Shown: positions 1-12,011 of the stretch, piece by piece
Numbering within the stretch: position 1 is the first letter of the stretch
Layout of the letters: every line of letters begins with the position of its first letter
From: Nemophila menziesii
Lineage: Eukaryota; Streptophyta; Magnoliopsida; Boraginales; Hydrophyllaceae
Length of the DNA: 64,000 nt
Reading direction: 5' to 3'
NCBI GenBank assembly: GCA_029959085.1
Contig: JARWIR010000001.1
Location: forward strand, 69,254,899-69,318,898
The notes under the pieces: generated by a model
The model's database searches: none
Seen by the model: the letters and a program-made list of their open reading frames with translations, nothing else
Told to the model about the DNA's origin: nothing
Made by a program: the position numbers and the translations under genes

Positions 1-84
1 ATATGGTAAGAGGTCTTAATATTAATGTACCGTTCCTAGATGCTATTAGAGATGTGCCAAAGTACGTTAAATTCTTGAAGAGGT
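1..84 (+). pseudogene. Gag-protease linker fragment of Athila-like element D
   Basis: Frame from the ATG at base 3 reads MVRGLNINVPFLDAIRDVPK then YVKFLKR. It matches the segment just before the protease in element A of this window (GLSINIPLLEAIRDIPKYTK). Only this end is in the window. The frame runs directly into the LTR at 85, so the protease, RT, integrase and 3' region are missing here, either by deletion or because the LTR inserted into this coding region. Identity is clear from the internal comparison; the history is inferred. Confidence 0.8.
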
Positions 85-1593
85 TGATGTCTCCCTAATT
101 GTTCTTATTTTCGACCCTTGGGAGACATCATTTTTTATGTTTAATTGAATATTTTGATAGTCTTTTGAGTTAAAAATACAATAATCCAGAATTTCCACTT
201 TATTTCTAGTATTTTTGATTTATTAAACTTTTGCGCGTAATCTTGTGTATTTTAGTGAAGAGTTTGTAGGTTTTGAATATTAGCCAGGAATAGAAGCCGA
301 GAAGAGAGTCAAAGATCGTGATATGGAGTCAAGACTTAAAGATAAATCCCGAAAGAATTTGATTTTAGAGCTACAAATCTAGAAAACAGGCCAAATATTG
401 CTGATTTAGAGGCACTTAAGAGATGATTTAGCCGCTGACCTTTGAAGAGAAAACGTTCCTTATCGAGTTACGGAACTTTGGCAAGTGATTTCAGGTCAAT
501 CGGAGTTATAACGAAGCGGCTAGAGCCGTTTTAGTGAAGGTGGTGCAGCAGTTACGGGATTTTGGGCTTAGAAATTGGACTTGGACATTTAATTAGTGAT
601 TTATTCTTAAGTCCAAGCCCTAATCCGTTTTTCCACTTATAAAAGGAGTAACAGAAGGAAGAAAGAAGAAGTTGTAGAGCTGGAGAGGGTCTATATCTTT
701 ATTCTCAGCCAAATCCAATTCCGGAAATTAGGTTTTCTTTATTTTTAATTTTGTAATACATTATGAATTCCATTTCTTTTAATTTAGTTTTCTGTTTAAT
801 TAGTATGAGATAATTCCATTATAGTACTTGAGAATGCTTTATGGGTGAATCCCACTTCTATTGAATTTCTATGTCTGAATTTGGGTTTCAGTTAAATTAA
901 ATTAAATTGGGACTTTTACTCTTTTCGATAAATTGAGAATATTTACTGTTTTTGGAGTAGCTAACTAAGAACAGGTGTTAGTATCTAGGCTATTCCACAT
1001 ATGTGGCGTGTGGATCATCCTGACGGAGGGTTTAGGTACGGAAATATTTATTCAATCTAAAATAGAAGCTATTGATTCTGACGAACTTAGCTAATTTTAG
1101 GGCCAATGTGGTAATTAACTTAATCATCTAAAATTGGATCATATTTACCCTGACGGGACTAGTGACACTCTAGGATAGCCTTATAGTCCACCCTGACGGG
1201 GGTATAAGGAATTTAGAATCCCGACCATTGTAAATGACCAATTTAACCCTTAAATAGCATAGGTTATGAAATAGGATTAGGAGGATCCCTTGCGTTCTCA
1301 AGTGCTACTTTCTCATATTTGCGTTTCACATTTATTTACTTGCGTTTTAGTATTAAATTGCACTTTCCATTTAGTCTTTTATTACTTAGAAATAATAAAA
1401 ACAAACAATCAATCATTATATCTTTATTTGCTTTCCTAAGTGCAACCATTAATTATTCGATAAGCATTGTAGTTAACCAAACCGTCCCTGCGCACGATCC
1501 TAGTTTCATTTATTACTACTTGGAACAACCGTACACTTGCGGTTGTGGTTCAATTACTTTTGCATTTATTTTAGAACACACAAAGGACCACCA
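85..1593 (+). repeat. LTR of element D, Athila-like, + orientation
   Basis: Begins TGATGTCTCCC and ends GGACCACCA, the same termini as the LTRs of element A read on the other strand, and is alignable with them throughout. It contains the terminal inverted repeat (85-131), a TATA box at 638-644 and four spaced CTGACG-type words (about 1018-1200). The flanking 5 bases (GAGGT left, GCATA right) do not match, so this is not a clean solo LTR. More likely it is the 3' LTR of an element with an internal deletion. Confidence 0.85.
638..644 (+). promoter_or_regulatory. TATA box of LTR D
   Basis: TATAAAA followed by GGAG, in the middle of the LTR. The same word sits at the same relative place in both LTRs of element A. 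It is the likely Pol II start site at the U3/R boundary. The transcript start itself is not visible from sequence. Confidence 0.6.
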
Positions 1594-2023
1594 GCATACT
1601 GCCCTTTAGACCCAAACTTTGAGTTAAATAACTTCACTCAAGTACTTTCTAGCACCACCAACCAAAAAACCTTAACCACCACTATCCAACCAAAACTCTT
1701 GAAGAATAAATTCTGGAAGCATTAATGATTGATGGGAAAATAACAAAGTTTAAGATTCATCGCCTTCCATTGATACTGAGTGCAACTAATGTATATGTTA
1801 GGGTTAAAAGGTTTATCTTTTATGTGGGTTTACTTTCAAGTTTGATTAATCTGTGATTTCAATTTTAATCTTTCAAGTTATCAACCCTTAAATAATAGTT
1901 TTAAAAAAAAATTGGAACCTTTTTATATTGGTTTTATGTGACATTGGTTTTTAAAAAGGAGCTTAAGGTGTGTTTGAACAATTATTAATGCAATTGGTTA
2001 ATTTTCCTCGTGTTATCTATTAG
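1594..2023. other. Non-coding flank, nothing recognised
   Basis: A stretch to the right of LTR D. It has no convincing ORF, tRNA or repeat that I recognise. The short + frames reaching into it from the LTR are incidental. Confidence 0.5.
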
Positions 2024-2396
2024 GGTCTGTTTGTATTTAGGAGGGAAAAAATAACAAAGGAAAAGAAAAGAAAGGAAAGGAATTTTTTTGTTTGGATTAG
2101 AAATTTTTATAAAAGAAGATTTCATAAATGATTTTAGATATATTTTGTTTGTATTGAAAAAAATACAAAAGAAAAGGAAAAAAAAAGTTTATTTTGGCAT
2201 ATAATCATTAATAAATTTCCTTTCTTTCCATTTGACTCCAATTTGGAGTGATAATAAAAATGGACATAGGAGTGATTTTTGGAATGATTCCTTTTCCTTT
2301 CTTTCATAAATATTTCCAATACAAACAATGTAAAATGTAAAAAATCATTTCTATTCTTTTCTTTTCTTTCCGTTTCTTTCAATCCAAACAAACCTT
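2024..2396. mobile_element. Possible MITE with imperfect terminal inverted repeats
   Basis: The left end reads GGTCTGTTTGTATT. The reverse complement of the right end reads GGTTTGTTTGGATT. Between them are purine-rich (GGAAAGGAA) and complementary pyrimidine-rich tracts that would let the whole segment fold back. Length is about 370 bp with no ORF of its own. I could not identify a clear target site duplication, so class (hAT-like or other) is not assigned. Confidence 0.4.
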
Positions 2397-3186
2397 TTCT
2401 TTATATGGGCTTTTTGACTATATTTCTTTAATAGTCAGGTATACCTTTTTTAGGACCATTTTATTGCTTTAATATAAATAAGGTGACATATTGGAACTGT
2501 ATAATTAATTCTCACATAAAGGTTAGAAGCTTTATTTTTCCTTTTATTTATTTAGGTGCTGCAAATTTAGATAAAGATCATTTAAAAAAGAAATTTTTTT
2601 AATATCGGATAAACCTATACCAATTATCATATCCGATGTTTTAAACTTAGTAACCAACTGATTAATCTAATTACATATGTGTTGTTATCATAATCAACGG
2701 ATAAGATGTAAATATTGGATTATCTAATATTAGATGGAAGACTTACCCTTTAAAAAAATTCACATTAGAGTTTAAATTGTAGTTCTTCAGAATCTTGGCT
2801 ACCAGATCGTCGAAGGTTAGACTGTTGTTTTACTGGAAAAGCATGGCAAGTCTTTTCTTGATCTAATTTTTAAGATCATCTTATACTGAGTTTGGGTTTA
2901 AAAATAGAATAATATTTTTTCTAAATTTTACTAAAGAATATTACATGGTCAGGAGTGAGAATTATGACTTGGAGTTTGCATGTAAAAATAATTACCATGC
3001 AATCTTAATTGTATCGTGACATGCCGGTTAGATCAATGACGTGAAACTGTTGGGTTTTTTCAGCAAGTGGCCTTTTTTGTTGTCAATAGCAAGAATAAAT
3101 TATGAGGTAAGGATCAATTCCACCAAAACTACTCATCCAACATTATAAAAAAATACCCATACAATGACTATTTTTTAATGACAATT
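2397..3186. other. Non-coding flank of element B insertion site
   Basis: AT-rich DNA with no supported gene. It ends in CAATT (3182-3186), the left copy of the 5-bp target duplication of element B. Confidence 0.6.
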
Positions 3187-4913
3187 TGGTGGGTTCTATT
3201 GTGTTATAAAATTAGTACGATAAATAAAGTAACCACAATACCGCAAGTGCACGGTTGTCCAAGTAATATCCGATAAATCGGGTTTCATTCTCAGGGACGG
3301 ATTAGGTTTAACTCAGGTATTAATCAAGTAGTAAGAATAATTGTTTGACAGAAAAAATAAAATAAAAGATTTTTGTTTGGTTTTTATTAATTTGAAGATG
3401 CAATAAAATAAAGACTAATCTAAATAAGCTAAAATAAATAAAAGCATATAAAGGATTAACTTCAGATATGAAAGATACTTGAGTCTCGTAAAGAATCCAC
3501 CTAATTAACGTAATCTATGCTATGTTTAAGGGTAGAATTGGTATTATAATATTAGTCGGCACTCTAATATCTCCTAGCCCCCGTAAGGGTGGACCTAGGA
3601 GCTATCCTAAAGTACTATAAACCCCTATATGGGCGAATATGCCTCTTCGGATGATAAGAATTTGCCTCTTTGGCTATATAATTAATATGCCTTTCGGCCA
3701 TTACACGGGTATTACCTAAGTTTGTATTCGAACCTCCCTGTCGAATGATCACTTCGCCACTAAAGTGAATAGCCCAAAATACTAAAAGTTATTTCTAGTT
3801 GTTCCTACAAGAAATAGTAATGAAAACAAAGTAATATCCAATATATAAAACTCAATTCAATTTAAATCCTAAGAATCCCAAATTCAAAACATAGACTAAT
3901 TAATTAGGGTTCATCCCTTTATTGCGATTCTCAAGTATATGAAAGTTTAGCTCATGATAAAATTAAAGACTGAAATTAAATAAGAAGAAGTCATAATTCA
4001 GTTACATAAGATAAATTGATAACCTAAAGGGTAGGATGACTGTCAAACTCTAGTTTCTCCTTGCCTTCTTGCTTTGACTTGAAAACCTTAAGCCTCTTGT
4101 GTAATTCTCTTAAGTGTGTGTAAAGAGAAGGCTAAGGGTGTATTTATAGGTGCTAGGAAGCCCTAATTCGTTTTACTTGGAGTGGAAGACAAGTAAAAGA
4201 CTCTTTAATTCGCAATCCTAAAATATAGGGAATGTAAGATTATGTTGCTGCTTTGTTTTGGACATATCCCCTTCAATACTTCTCTATTTGACGTGTTCTT
4301 TATATAGAAATCAATTGTCTCGAAAAAATCTATCCATTGGTCCAGACCATTCTCCCAAATTCCTAGCCAATATTAAGTTATGAGCTCGTCCTTGAACGTG
4401 GCTAGAATTTCAGATTTATTTGGTAGGTTTATCTTTTCCTTCTTTGCATATTTCCTTCCTTAATCTTCCAATTTCCATGTATATCTTCTTTCCTTTACTT
4501 CTTAGACTTGACTTTGTCTCATTTATCTTTTAAAGCTTCACAATAAATAAATAATTAAACCGCATATGCTTTAAAAATTAATAAATCATTAACTCAAGAC
4601 TAGAAATAAGAAAGTGCAATCTAAAATTAGAAACTCGAATAAAATACTTCCTAACACACTAAAAATAATCTAAGACTTTAATTCTCACTTCTCCTCCTTG
4701 TATTGGGTTTCCATGAAATTCAAGAACCTACTAACTTTGCACTAAGAATAACCAAATTAACGCACAAAAGCTCTAAAAATGCAAATAGTCTAATTCCAAG
4801 GGGAAAAAGTGTAATATGACGAAATAAGCATAAAAGTATATTAAATAAGTCAAATATTCACCTAAAAGGATGTCTACAAAGGGATAATAATTAGAACAAA
4901 TAGAGAGACATCA
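3187..4913 (-). repeat. 3' LTR of element B (full length, 1727 bp)
   Basis: On the + strand it begins TGGTGGGTTC and ends GAGACATCA; read on the - strand it starts TGATGTCTC-like and ends CA. Homologous to 23469-24484 but about 711 bp longer. The extra part, roughly 3790-4500, is missing from the 5' LTR. The LTR contains the terminal inverted repeat (4867-4913) shared by the family. Confidence 0.9.
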
Positions 4914-6379
4914 AGACCACAAACTCAAACCTTTGTCGTCCCGACAAAGTAAAATAAAAACAAAGGTCTTTTAGGTGAACGCAGAAGGTAGAATCTAGAA
5001 AATATTCCCAAAGCACAACTTAAAATAAATCTCATATAGTATGATCTAGGAATTAATATACATATTCACATATCATGCAAAATCAAACACAGAATAATAT
5101 CAATCCAAAATTAATTTCACAATGCTAGAAGGTTACGATTGGTACTTATCTCAAGATGGTGGCTATTGGGTGTTCCTCGATCCTTACTTGCTTTGAACGC
5201 TCCACTTAGCATACTCCCTATTAGCCGAATCACATACTCACTATGTATATAGGAATCACGATGTCTTTACAGTTTTAATATAGGTTTAGGGATGGTATGG
5301 TATGTATATTTGGTAAATTTGAAGTGAAATTTTGACTCTCTCCTCACTTACCATCAACAAACTGTCCAAGAGCTTGAGTTTACACTCGAATATGTTCTCA
5401 CTCAACCCATTTGATGCGCTAATTTAGCGTCCCCAGATTAACCCAATAAGCACTAAGGATGATTCACCTAAAAATTTCCTCTTTGCCGGTCCAAATATAT
5501 ATATTCTTTTCAAATGAAATTTCTCTTTTCCTTTGCATAGCTATGACTCTCTTTTTGATGTTGAGATATCATGCTATTTTCTTTTCATATCTTTTTTTTT
5601 CATTTACTCTTACCCCAGCAAAGGGTTACGATTTAATCACTGTGAATCATCATCAAAATATAAAATAGAACACAACTGATAAGCTCAAAAATCCCAACCC
5701 AATGTAAATTCCCATAATAGTGGACCCACCACCCCAAACTCAAGCTCAAGACAGGAAGTCTCAGGATCGTGATTCAAGTGCAGGTCATATGGTAAATCCT
5801 AACAACTAAAGGGATATTGGCTTATAATGTGGCGACAAAAGAAAGGCTTAAAGGCTAAAAATTTGGCTAAGAAGGATATAATTAATTCAGGGATAGAAGG
5901 CAAAAAATGATTCAAAGGGCTAACAAAGAACTGCCTCTATCATCTTCCTATTTACACAGCTTGTCTCTAGTTCATATCTAAGTGGGTTGTCTACTCATTC
6001 AGATCTCACGTTCTACAAACCACTCATTATCCTTAAGCACAAGTTTACTTATTTTGCATTGTTCATTAGTTCTTCCTATCAATTACCTCATACTTGCATG
6101 CAATCTAAGTGCACTTTATACTAACTCCTAAAGTCAACTATTTTCTATCATAAATTCATAAAAAGCATGCTTGATGGGGGCATTTAAAATACTCTACAGT
6201 CAACGCAACCCTTAGATTAATTTTATTGAAAGTATCCAAAACACAAAAAAATTGGGATGAGGCAACGAACCCCACCCCAAACAAAAAAATGAGTCATGTC
6301 CCCACGAGTTGAAAAAGACTCCAGAAAGCAAGTAAACAAATACAATAAATGAGAAAAGGATAGGGAAACGTATCTGAAC
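4914..6379 (-). other. 3' non-coding region of element B with polypurine tract
   Basis: The bases next to the LTR, read on - strand as GTTTGTGGTCT, are the polypurine tract (interrupted by a T compared with element A). Beyond lies a long non-coding block shared with elements A (8846-10302) and C (28953-30318), for example the segment around CTTTGAACGCTCCAC and the blocks near the CCCCAAACTCAAG word. Short ORFs here are not conserved between copies. Confidence 0.75.
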
Positions 6380-6650
6380 CAGCACGAAGCTGGTTTCCAT
6401 GGTTGCGTGTAGGTTGAGCTCCTCTTGTAGCGTGAGTGGCATGTTAAACATTTCTCACTTCACGTAATATGTTTTGCATAAGCTCCAACTCTTTTGTGAC
6501 TTTTCCTATGGTTGTCAACACCTCTTCATGATTATCCTCCAAATGTTTATTCTTTTAACTACATCTTTCAACACCAAAAGTAATAAGAGGTTCTCTAACT
6601 TCTTCTTCCTCTTCATGGTATTCTTGAACACCCAATCTTCGTCATCTCAA
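6380..6650 (-). pseudogene. Remnant of the post-pol ORF in element B
   Basis: About 270 bp corresponding to the two ends of the third ORF of element A. One end aligns with its coiled-coil C-terminus (A at about 10400-10480). The other with the bases just upstream of its start (the CCCCAAACTCAAAACTTC word at about 11627 in A and 6655 here). The middle, including the putative transposon-protein domain, is deleted. No usable reading frame is left. Confidence 0.6.
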
Positions 6651-7035
6651 TGAACCCCAAACTCAAAACTTCAAATAATCAAAAACTAAAGAAGAGTTTT
6701 GAAATTTGATGTTTTGAGGATTTGTAATGAAGGATTAGCGTGTTATATGAGATGGGTAATGAATATGTAGTGGATTGGGGAAGGTTTAATGAATAGGATT
6801 GAAGCTTTGATGAAGAGGCTTAAGGTTGAAGGAGAAGATTTCTTGAGGGATTGTGGTGTTGGATGTGTGTTTGAAATGGAATAGGAGGAAGAATTTAATG
6901 TTCTTGGGTGTTTTAGTGGTGTGGTGCAGGTATATAAAGGGCTAGGGTCTGAAAAATTCGTATTGGAGAGGCTAGGGTTTGTTCTTGATGAAGTAAGAAG
7001 TAAAATTGGACATAAACTCTTCAAAGCCGCCATCG

Positions 7036-7279
7036 TACCGGCATACCGGCGGAATCACCAGCATACCGGTGGTGTGGATCTTCCTTTTGCTTCTCTCGAC
7101 AATAAACCCGAATCAGTATCCGAGGCCTCGTGTTCTTGGGCACCGGCATACCGGTGGTGTCACCGGCATACCTGTGCGCTGTTTTCCGAAAAATTTCGCT
7201 GCGTCAAAATACACGAGTCGTCAAACCCGAGGGCTTCTATTTCCTTTTGGCCGGCATACCGGAGCCCTAGGCGGCATAC
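7036..7279 (+). repeat. Paired-hairpin array of element B, left part
   Basis: Short inverted repeats of the form CACCGG-CATA-CCGGTG occur in pairs: 7038-7049 with 7056-7071, 7141-7156 with 7161-7176, and 7251-7262 with an imperfect one at about 7271-7282. Partners are about 20 bp apart and pairs recur about every 105-110 bp. Spacer words such as AAACCCGA recur too. The array is GC-rich in an AT-rich element. Element A is inserted in the last pair and the array continues at 20117. Strand is nominal. Confidence 0.8.
7275..7279. repeat. Target site duplication of element A, left copy
   Basis: CATAC immediately left of the LTR start at 7280, matched by CATAC at 20112-20116. Five bases is the length made by Ty3/gypsy integrases. 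Confidence 0.9.
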
Positions 7280-8845
7280 TGGTGGTCCTTTGTGTGTTCT
7301 AAAAAATAATGCAAATGATAATCGAACCACAACCGCAAGTGTATGGTTGTCCCAAGTAGTAATAAGGATAATACAGATTCGTTCCAAGGACGGGATGGTT
7401 GACTACAATGTTTAGCAGATAATGATTGGTTGCACTTATGAAAGCAAGTAAATAAAATATGTTTGTTTGGTTTTGTTTATTAAAACTACTGAATGAAAGA
7501 CAAATTATAAATGCAAGTAAAAAAGCTAAGACGCAAGTAAAATGAGTGACAACGCAATATGAGGAGTAGTACTTGAGAACGCAAGGATCCTCCTAATCTT
7601 ATTTCCTAACTTATGTTGTTTAAGGGCTAAATCGGTCAATTACAATGGTCGGGATTCTAAATTCCTTATACCCCTGTCAGGGTGGACTATAAGGCAATCC
7701 TAAAGTGTCACTAGTCCCGTCAGGGTAAATATGATCCACCGTTGGATGTTTGAGTTTTATTACCTCATTGGCCCTAGAATTAGCTAAGTTCGTTAGAATC
7801 AATAGCTTTTATCCTAGATTGAATAATTAATTCTATACCTAAACCCTCCGTCAGGACGATCCACACGCCACATATGTGGAATAGCCTAGATATTAATACC
7901 TGTTCTTAGTTCGCGACTCTAAAAACAGTAAATAATCACAAATTATCGAAAAGAGTAATAGACCTAATCTAATTTAATTCAACATAAACCCAAATTCAAC
8001 ATTCGTTATTTCATAAAATTAAGATTCACCCATTGTTTGTTCTCAAGCACTATGAAAAGCTTAGCTCATATTAAATGGAAAATCTAAATTAAAAGAAATG
8101 GAATTCATATTTGATTACAAAATTAAAGATAAAAAGAACCTAATTTCCGGAATTGGAATGACTACGAACGGAGATATAGACTCTCTCCAGCTCTTGTAGC
8201 TTCTTCTCCTTCCTTCAGTTGCTTCTCTCTGGTGTTTTTAATCTTGCAGAATGTGAATTATGTAAAAAATAGAAGTCCAGACCTCCTTTTATAAGCATAA
8301 AAACGGATTAGGGCTTGGACCAGAAAATAAAACACTAATTAAATGTCCAAGCCCAATTTCTAAGCCCAAAATCCCGTAACTGCTGATACACCTTCACTAA
8401 AACGGCTTTTCCCGATGCGTTATGACTCCGATTGACCTCATTCCAGTTGCTAAAGTTCCGTAACTCGATAAGGAATGATTTCTCTTCAAAGGTCAGTGGC
8501 TAAATCATCGCTTAAGCCCCACGAATTCAGCAATCGATGGCCTGGAAAATGGATTTTCAGCTCTAAAAATAATATCTTCGGGATTTATCTTCAAGTCTTG
8601 ACTCTAATTCACGATCTTTGACTTTCTCCTCGGATTCCTCTCCTAGATAACATCTAAAACCTGTAAACTTTTCACTAAAAATACCAATATTACGCGCAAA
8701 AGCTTAATAAATTAAAAATGCTAGATATAAAAAGGAGATTCCGAATTATTGCATATTTAGTCCAAAAGTCTATCAAATTAATTAAATAAACACCAAAAAT
8801 GATGTCTCCCAAGGGTCGAAAATAAGAACGATTAGGGAGACATCA
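7280..8845 (-). repeat. 3' LTR of element A
   Basis: From TGGTGGTCC (7280) to GAGACATCA (8845) on the + strand. Nearly identical to 18548-20111. It holds a TATA box at 8287-8293 (- strand), repeated CCGTCAGG words between about 7675 and 7860, and the terminal inverted repeat at 8800-8845. Confidence 0.95.
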
Positions 8846-8857
8846 AGACCCCCAACT
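8846..8857 (-). other. Polypurine tract of element A
   Basis: On the - strand this reads AGTTTGGGGGTCT directly before the LTR. It is the plus-strand DNA primer expected next to the 3' LTR. A matching tract lies beside the LTR of element C at 28953. Confidence 0.7.
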
Positions 8858-10302
8858 CAAACCTTTGTCGTCCCGACAAAGTAAAACAAAACAAAGGGGT
8901 AGAAGTAAGCGTATAAACAAGTAGAAGCTAGCAAATAAACTCTAAAGCAATTCTTAAAATAAATCTCATATAGCAAACTCTAGAAACTAATATACACATA
9001 CAACTAAAATGCAACATCAAACATAAATAATCTCAATCATAAAATTAAAGTTGCAATGCTTGAAGGTTACACTTGTACTCATCTCTGTATGATGGCTATA
9101 GGGTGGTCATTAATCCTAAATCGCTTTGAACGCTCCACCTAGTGTATTCCCTATCAACAGAATAATAAATTCACTATGCACTTAGGAATCACGAGGTCTT
9201 TACGGTTATAATATTGGCTTAAGGACGGGTGTGGATGTATATTTGGTACATTTGAAGGGAGCTTTTGGCTCTCTCCTCACTTACCATCAACATTGTCCTC
9301 GAGCTTGAGTTAACGCTCAAAAAGATGTTCTCACTCACCCATATACGCAACCATTTAGCGTCCCATGTCTACCCACTATTAACAAGATGATTTTCAGAAA
9401 ATTCCACTTTGCCGGATGTTTTATTCATTCATATTTTTCTTTTTCTTTTCTTTTCTCTTTTTCTTCTTTTTTTTGTACAGAAGCAAACCGGGTTCCCGGT
9501 TCCTACTGTATGAATTTTCAACTTTTTTCATTTTTTCTTTCTTTTTCATTTTTTCTCATTCCCGGCAAAGGGTTACAAGTATATATCATCTGCAATTGTG
9601 CTACAATACAAAGCACATCGATCCCTACCCATTTAATTTCCCATAAGTGGTCCCACCACCCCAAACTCAAGCTCGAGACATGTCTCAGGATTGTGATTCA
9701 AGTGCGGGTCATATGGTCATGCCTAATAATCTAAGGGATAATGGCTTATATCGTGGCTACAAAGAAAAGGCTAAAGGCTCAAAGTGGGCTAAGACGGATA
9801 ATAATTAATACAAGGGATAGAAGGCTAAAAAGGCACAAATGGCTAACAAAGAACTGCCCCTATCATTTTCCTAAGTACATAGCTTGTCTTTAGTTCATAT
9901 CTAGGTGGGTTCTCTACTAATTAGTATTTCACTTTCTACACACCAAACATATTCCTTGGGTACAAGCTTACTTCATTTGCATTGTTCATTAATTTTTCCT
10001 ATTAATTACCTATGTTTGCATGCAATTCTAAATGCGTTTTATATCAATCCCTAAAATCCACTATTTACTATCATAGATTCATCAAAAGTATGCTTAAAGG
10101 GATATTTAAAAATTTCTACAGTCAAACGCAACTCCGAAAATTCTTTTATTGAAAGTAAATAAAGCAAATAACACATAAAAACTGGGATGAGGCAACGAAC
10201 CCCACCCCAAACTCAAAAATGAGTCGTGTCCCCACGACTCGAAAAGACTTAATAAAGAATTTAAACTAATTTACACTAAGAGGAAAGTTTAGAAAACGTA
10301 TC
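8858..10302 (-). other. 3' non-coding region of element A
   Basis: There is no supported gene. The segment is homologous to blocks in elements B and C. A pyrimidine-rich tract lies at about 9430-9560. One isolated copy of the AACCGGGTTCCCGGTT hairpin lies at 9486-9501, and element C has two of these at the equivalent place (29578-29616). The + strand frames here are T-rich by-products. Confidence 0.7.
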
Positions 10303-11620
10303 TTAACCAGCGCGAGGCTGGTTATCGGTGTTGCGTTCTGGACCTTTATCTCGCGTAACAGTATCATAAATCGCGTTTTGAAGTGTATTTACGCCTAGGA
10401 TCAAATTTCGCAGTAGGTCCAATTCTCTTGTAACGTTTCCCAAGGTAGCAATCATCTTCTCCTGATTCTCTTCCAACACCTGAATCTTTGATTCTAACTC
10501 AGTAACAGTTTTCGCTTTCTTTGATTGAGGAGTTCTAGGACTTTTGGTAGCTCGTGTTGCTTCTTCATGGATATTCTTGATCGTGCTCAAAGCTATACTC
10601 ACACCAACTGAAACAGTATCAATATCTGCGTTCTTACGCGGAATCTTTGCGTCTAGCCACAACTGAGTAATAGTACAAGGAAACTTCAGATTTTGTTGTT
10701 TCATTGGTGATTTCGCGAACTCCATGATTGTATCATAAATGATCTTAGCAACATCAAATGGTTTCTCCTCCAAAATACACTTAATAACAAATACGTGCTC
10801 TTTCTTCAACTCAAAAGTGTGTTTAATACCAAAGAAAGTGGGTATTACGAAACGAGACCAAACCTTAGCACGAGGTGTCAAATTACTGCTATAAAACTGT
10901 CCAGGATATCTTTCTCCTTCAGGAATTGGGCTAGTCCCATTAATAAGCACGGCCCCCCAAAGGGATTCAAAATCAAAGGAAGGGTCATTAAGAGTTTCTT
11001 GGAAATGGCATGTTCCAGAAAAGTTGGGTAATTTTAAGGATTTCCGAATACGTTCAATAGAGAAAGGAACTACCTTTTTGCGGATATCAATGGCATCACG
11101 GGAGGTGGCTAAACCTTCATAAAATTCTCGCACCAAGGTAGGAATAAACTCAAGCTTCCTTTCTTGCAACTCTTTCCAACCAAACTTAGCACATGTCACA
11201 GCATATTCCTTGTGTTCACTACTCATAATACCCTTAGGAAAATTTGTCTCCTCACCAAATTTCAAAAATTCAATTCTTTCACGAACCTGAGTATTCCAAC
11301 AAGTATAAACCCTCTTAGGCTTGTGGGCCCACATCTTCATACGCGGAGGTTTCTGAACTGGTACATCCGGAATCTCTTGTTCAGTTTCCTTCTCAATGTT
11401 CTTCGCAATTTCCTCTTCTGGTTCCTTCTCTCTTTCAATCTCATCAATTAATCTTCTCTTTTGACCTGTGGTTTCTTTTCTGTTGGAATCAAGCTTAACT
11501 TCGTCAATTATTTCGTTTAGGACGCGAATCAGGAATCTCAATAGCTTGATCTTGAGAACCACCAATGGTGGTCTTTCTTCTAGGAGCAGTTCTTCGAAAA
11601 TCACCGGTTCTGTTAGTCAT
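10303..11620 (-). CDS. Post-pol ORF of element A, putative plant transposon protein
   Basis: The long open frame ends at 10303 and is open to about 11604, some 430 codons. Residues about 130-330 (motifs such as KFGWKELQ, PTLVREFYEG and VPFSIERIRKSLKLPN) resemble the domain annotated in plants as putative plant transposon protein, often found between pol and the 3' LTR of Athila-like elements. A predicted coiled coil follows near residues 365-405 (heptads around ELESKIQVLEENQEKM). The N-terminus is acidic and lysine-rich; no membrane segment is visible, so there is no sign of an envelope protein. The frame lacks an ATG: the likely start at 11620 (MTNRTGDFRRTAPRRKTT) is in another frame and joins only after a one-base shift near 11500-11530. 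Role unknown. Confidence 0.7.
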
Positions 11621-12011
11621 CTCTTTTCACCCCAAACTCAAAACTTCAAATAATGAAAAACTTAGAGAAAAAGTTTAGAATTTTGATGTTTTGAGGCTTA
11701 GGAATTGAAGAACTAGGGTGAATATGAGATGGGTCATGTTTAATTTGGATGGGAGAAGAAAGAATTGGGTTTAATGTAAGGATTTGATGAAGAAGAATCT
11801 TGGGAAAAACTAAGGATTTGATGTTATTTTGGAGAGGAGGTGAGTTGATTTTGTGTTTTTGTGGTGAAAGAGGGTAGGATTTGATGATATATAGTGTTTT
11901 GGTTGATGATTTTCGGAGGTGGGGAGGCTATTGGTGCGTTTTAGGTAAAAACTTGCAGAAGAGGCTAAGAAAACTAGGTTAAGGCCCCAAAAACCGACAT
12001 CACAGCTTCAA

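Noticed and set aside
1594..1601. GCATACTG beside LTR D resembling the CATACTG flank of element A
   Set aside because: Only eight bases match and the elements are in opposite orientation. Most likely chance.
1319..1609. 96-codon ORF in LTR D and the similar one at 18567-18824
   Set aside because: It lies inside LTRs on opposite genomic strands, differs between copies and has no domain.
9387..9734. Phe/Ser-rich + strand ORF of 115 codons
   Set aside because: It reads a pyrimidine tract of the retrotransposon 3' non-coding region. The peptide is low complexity and not kept in elements B or C.
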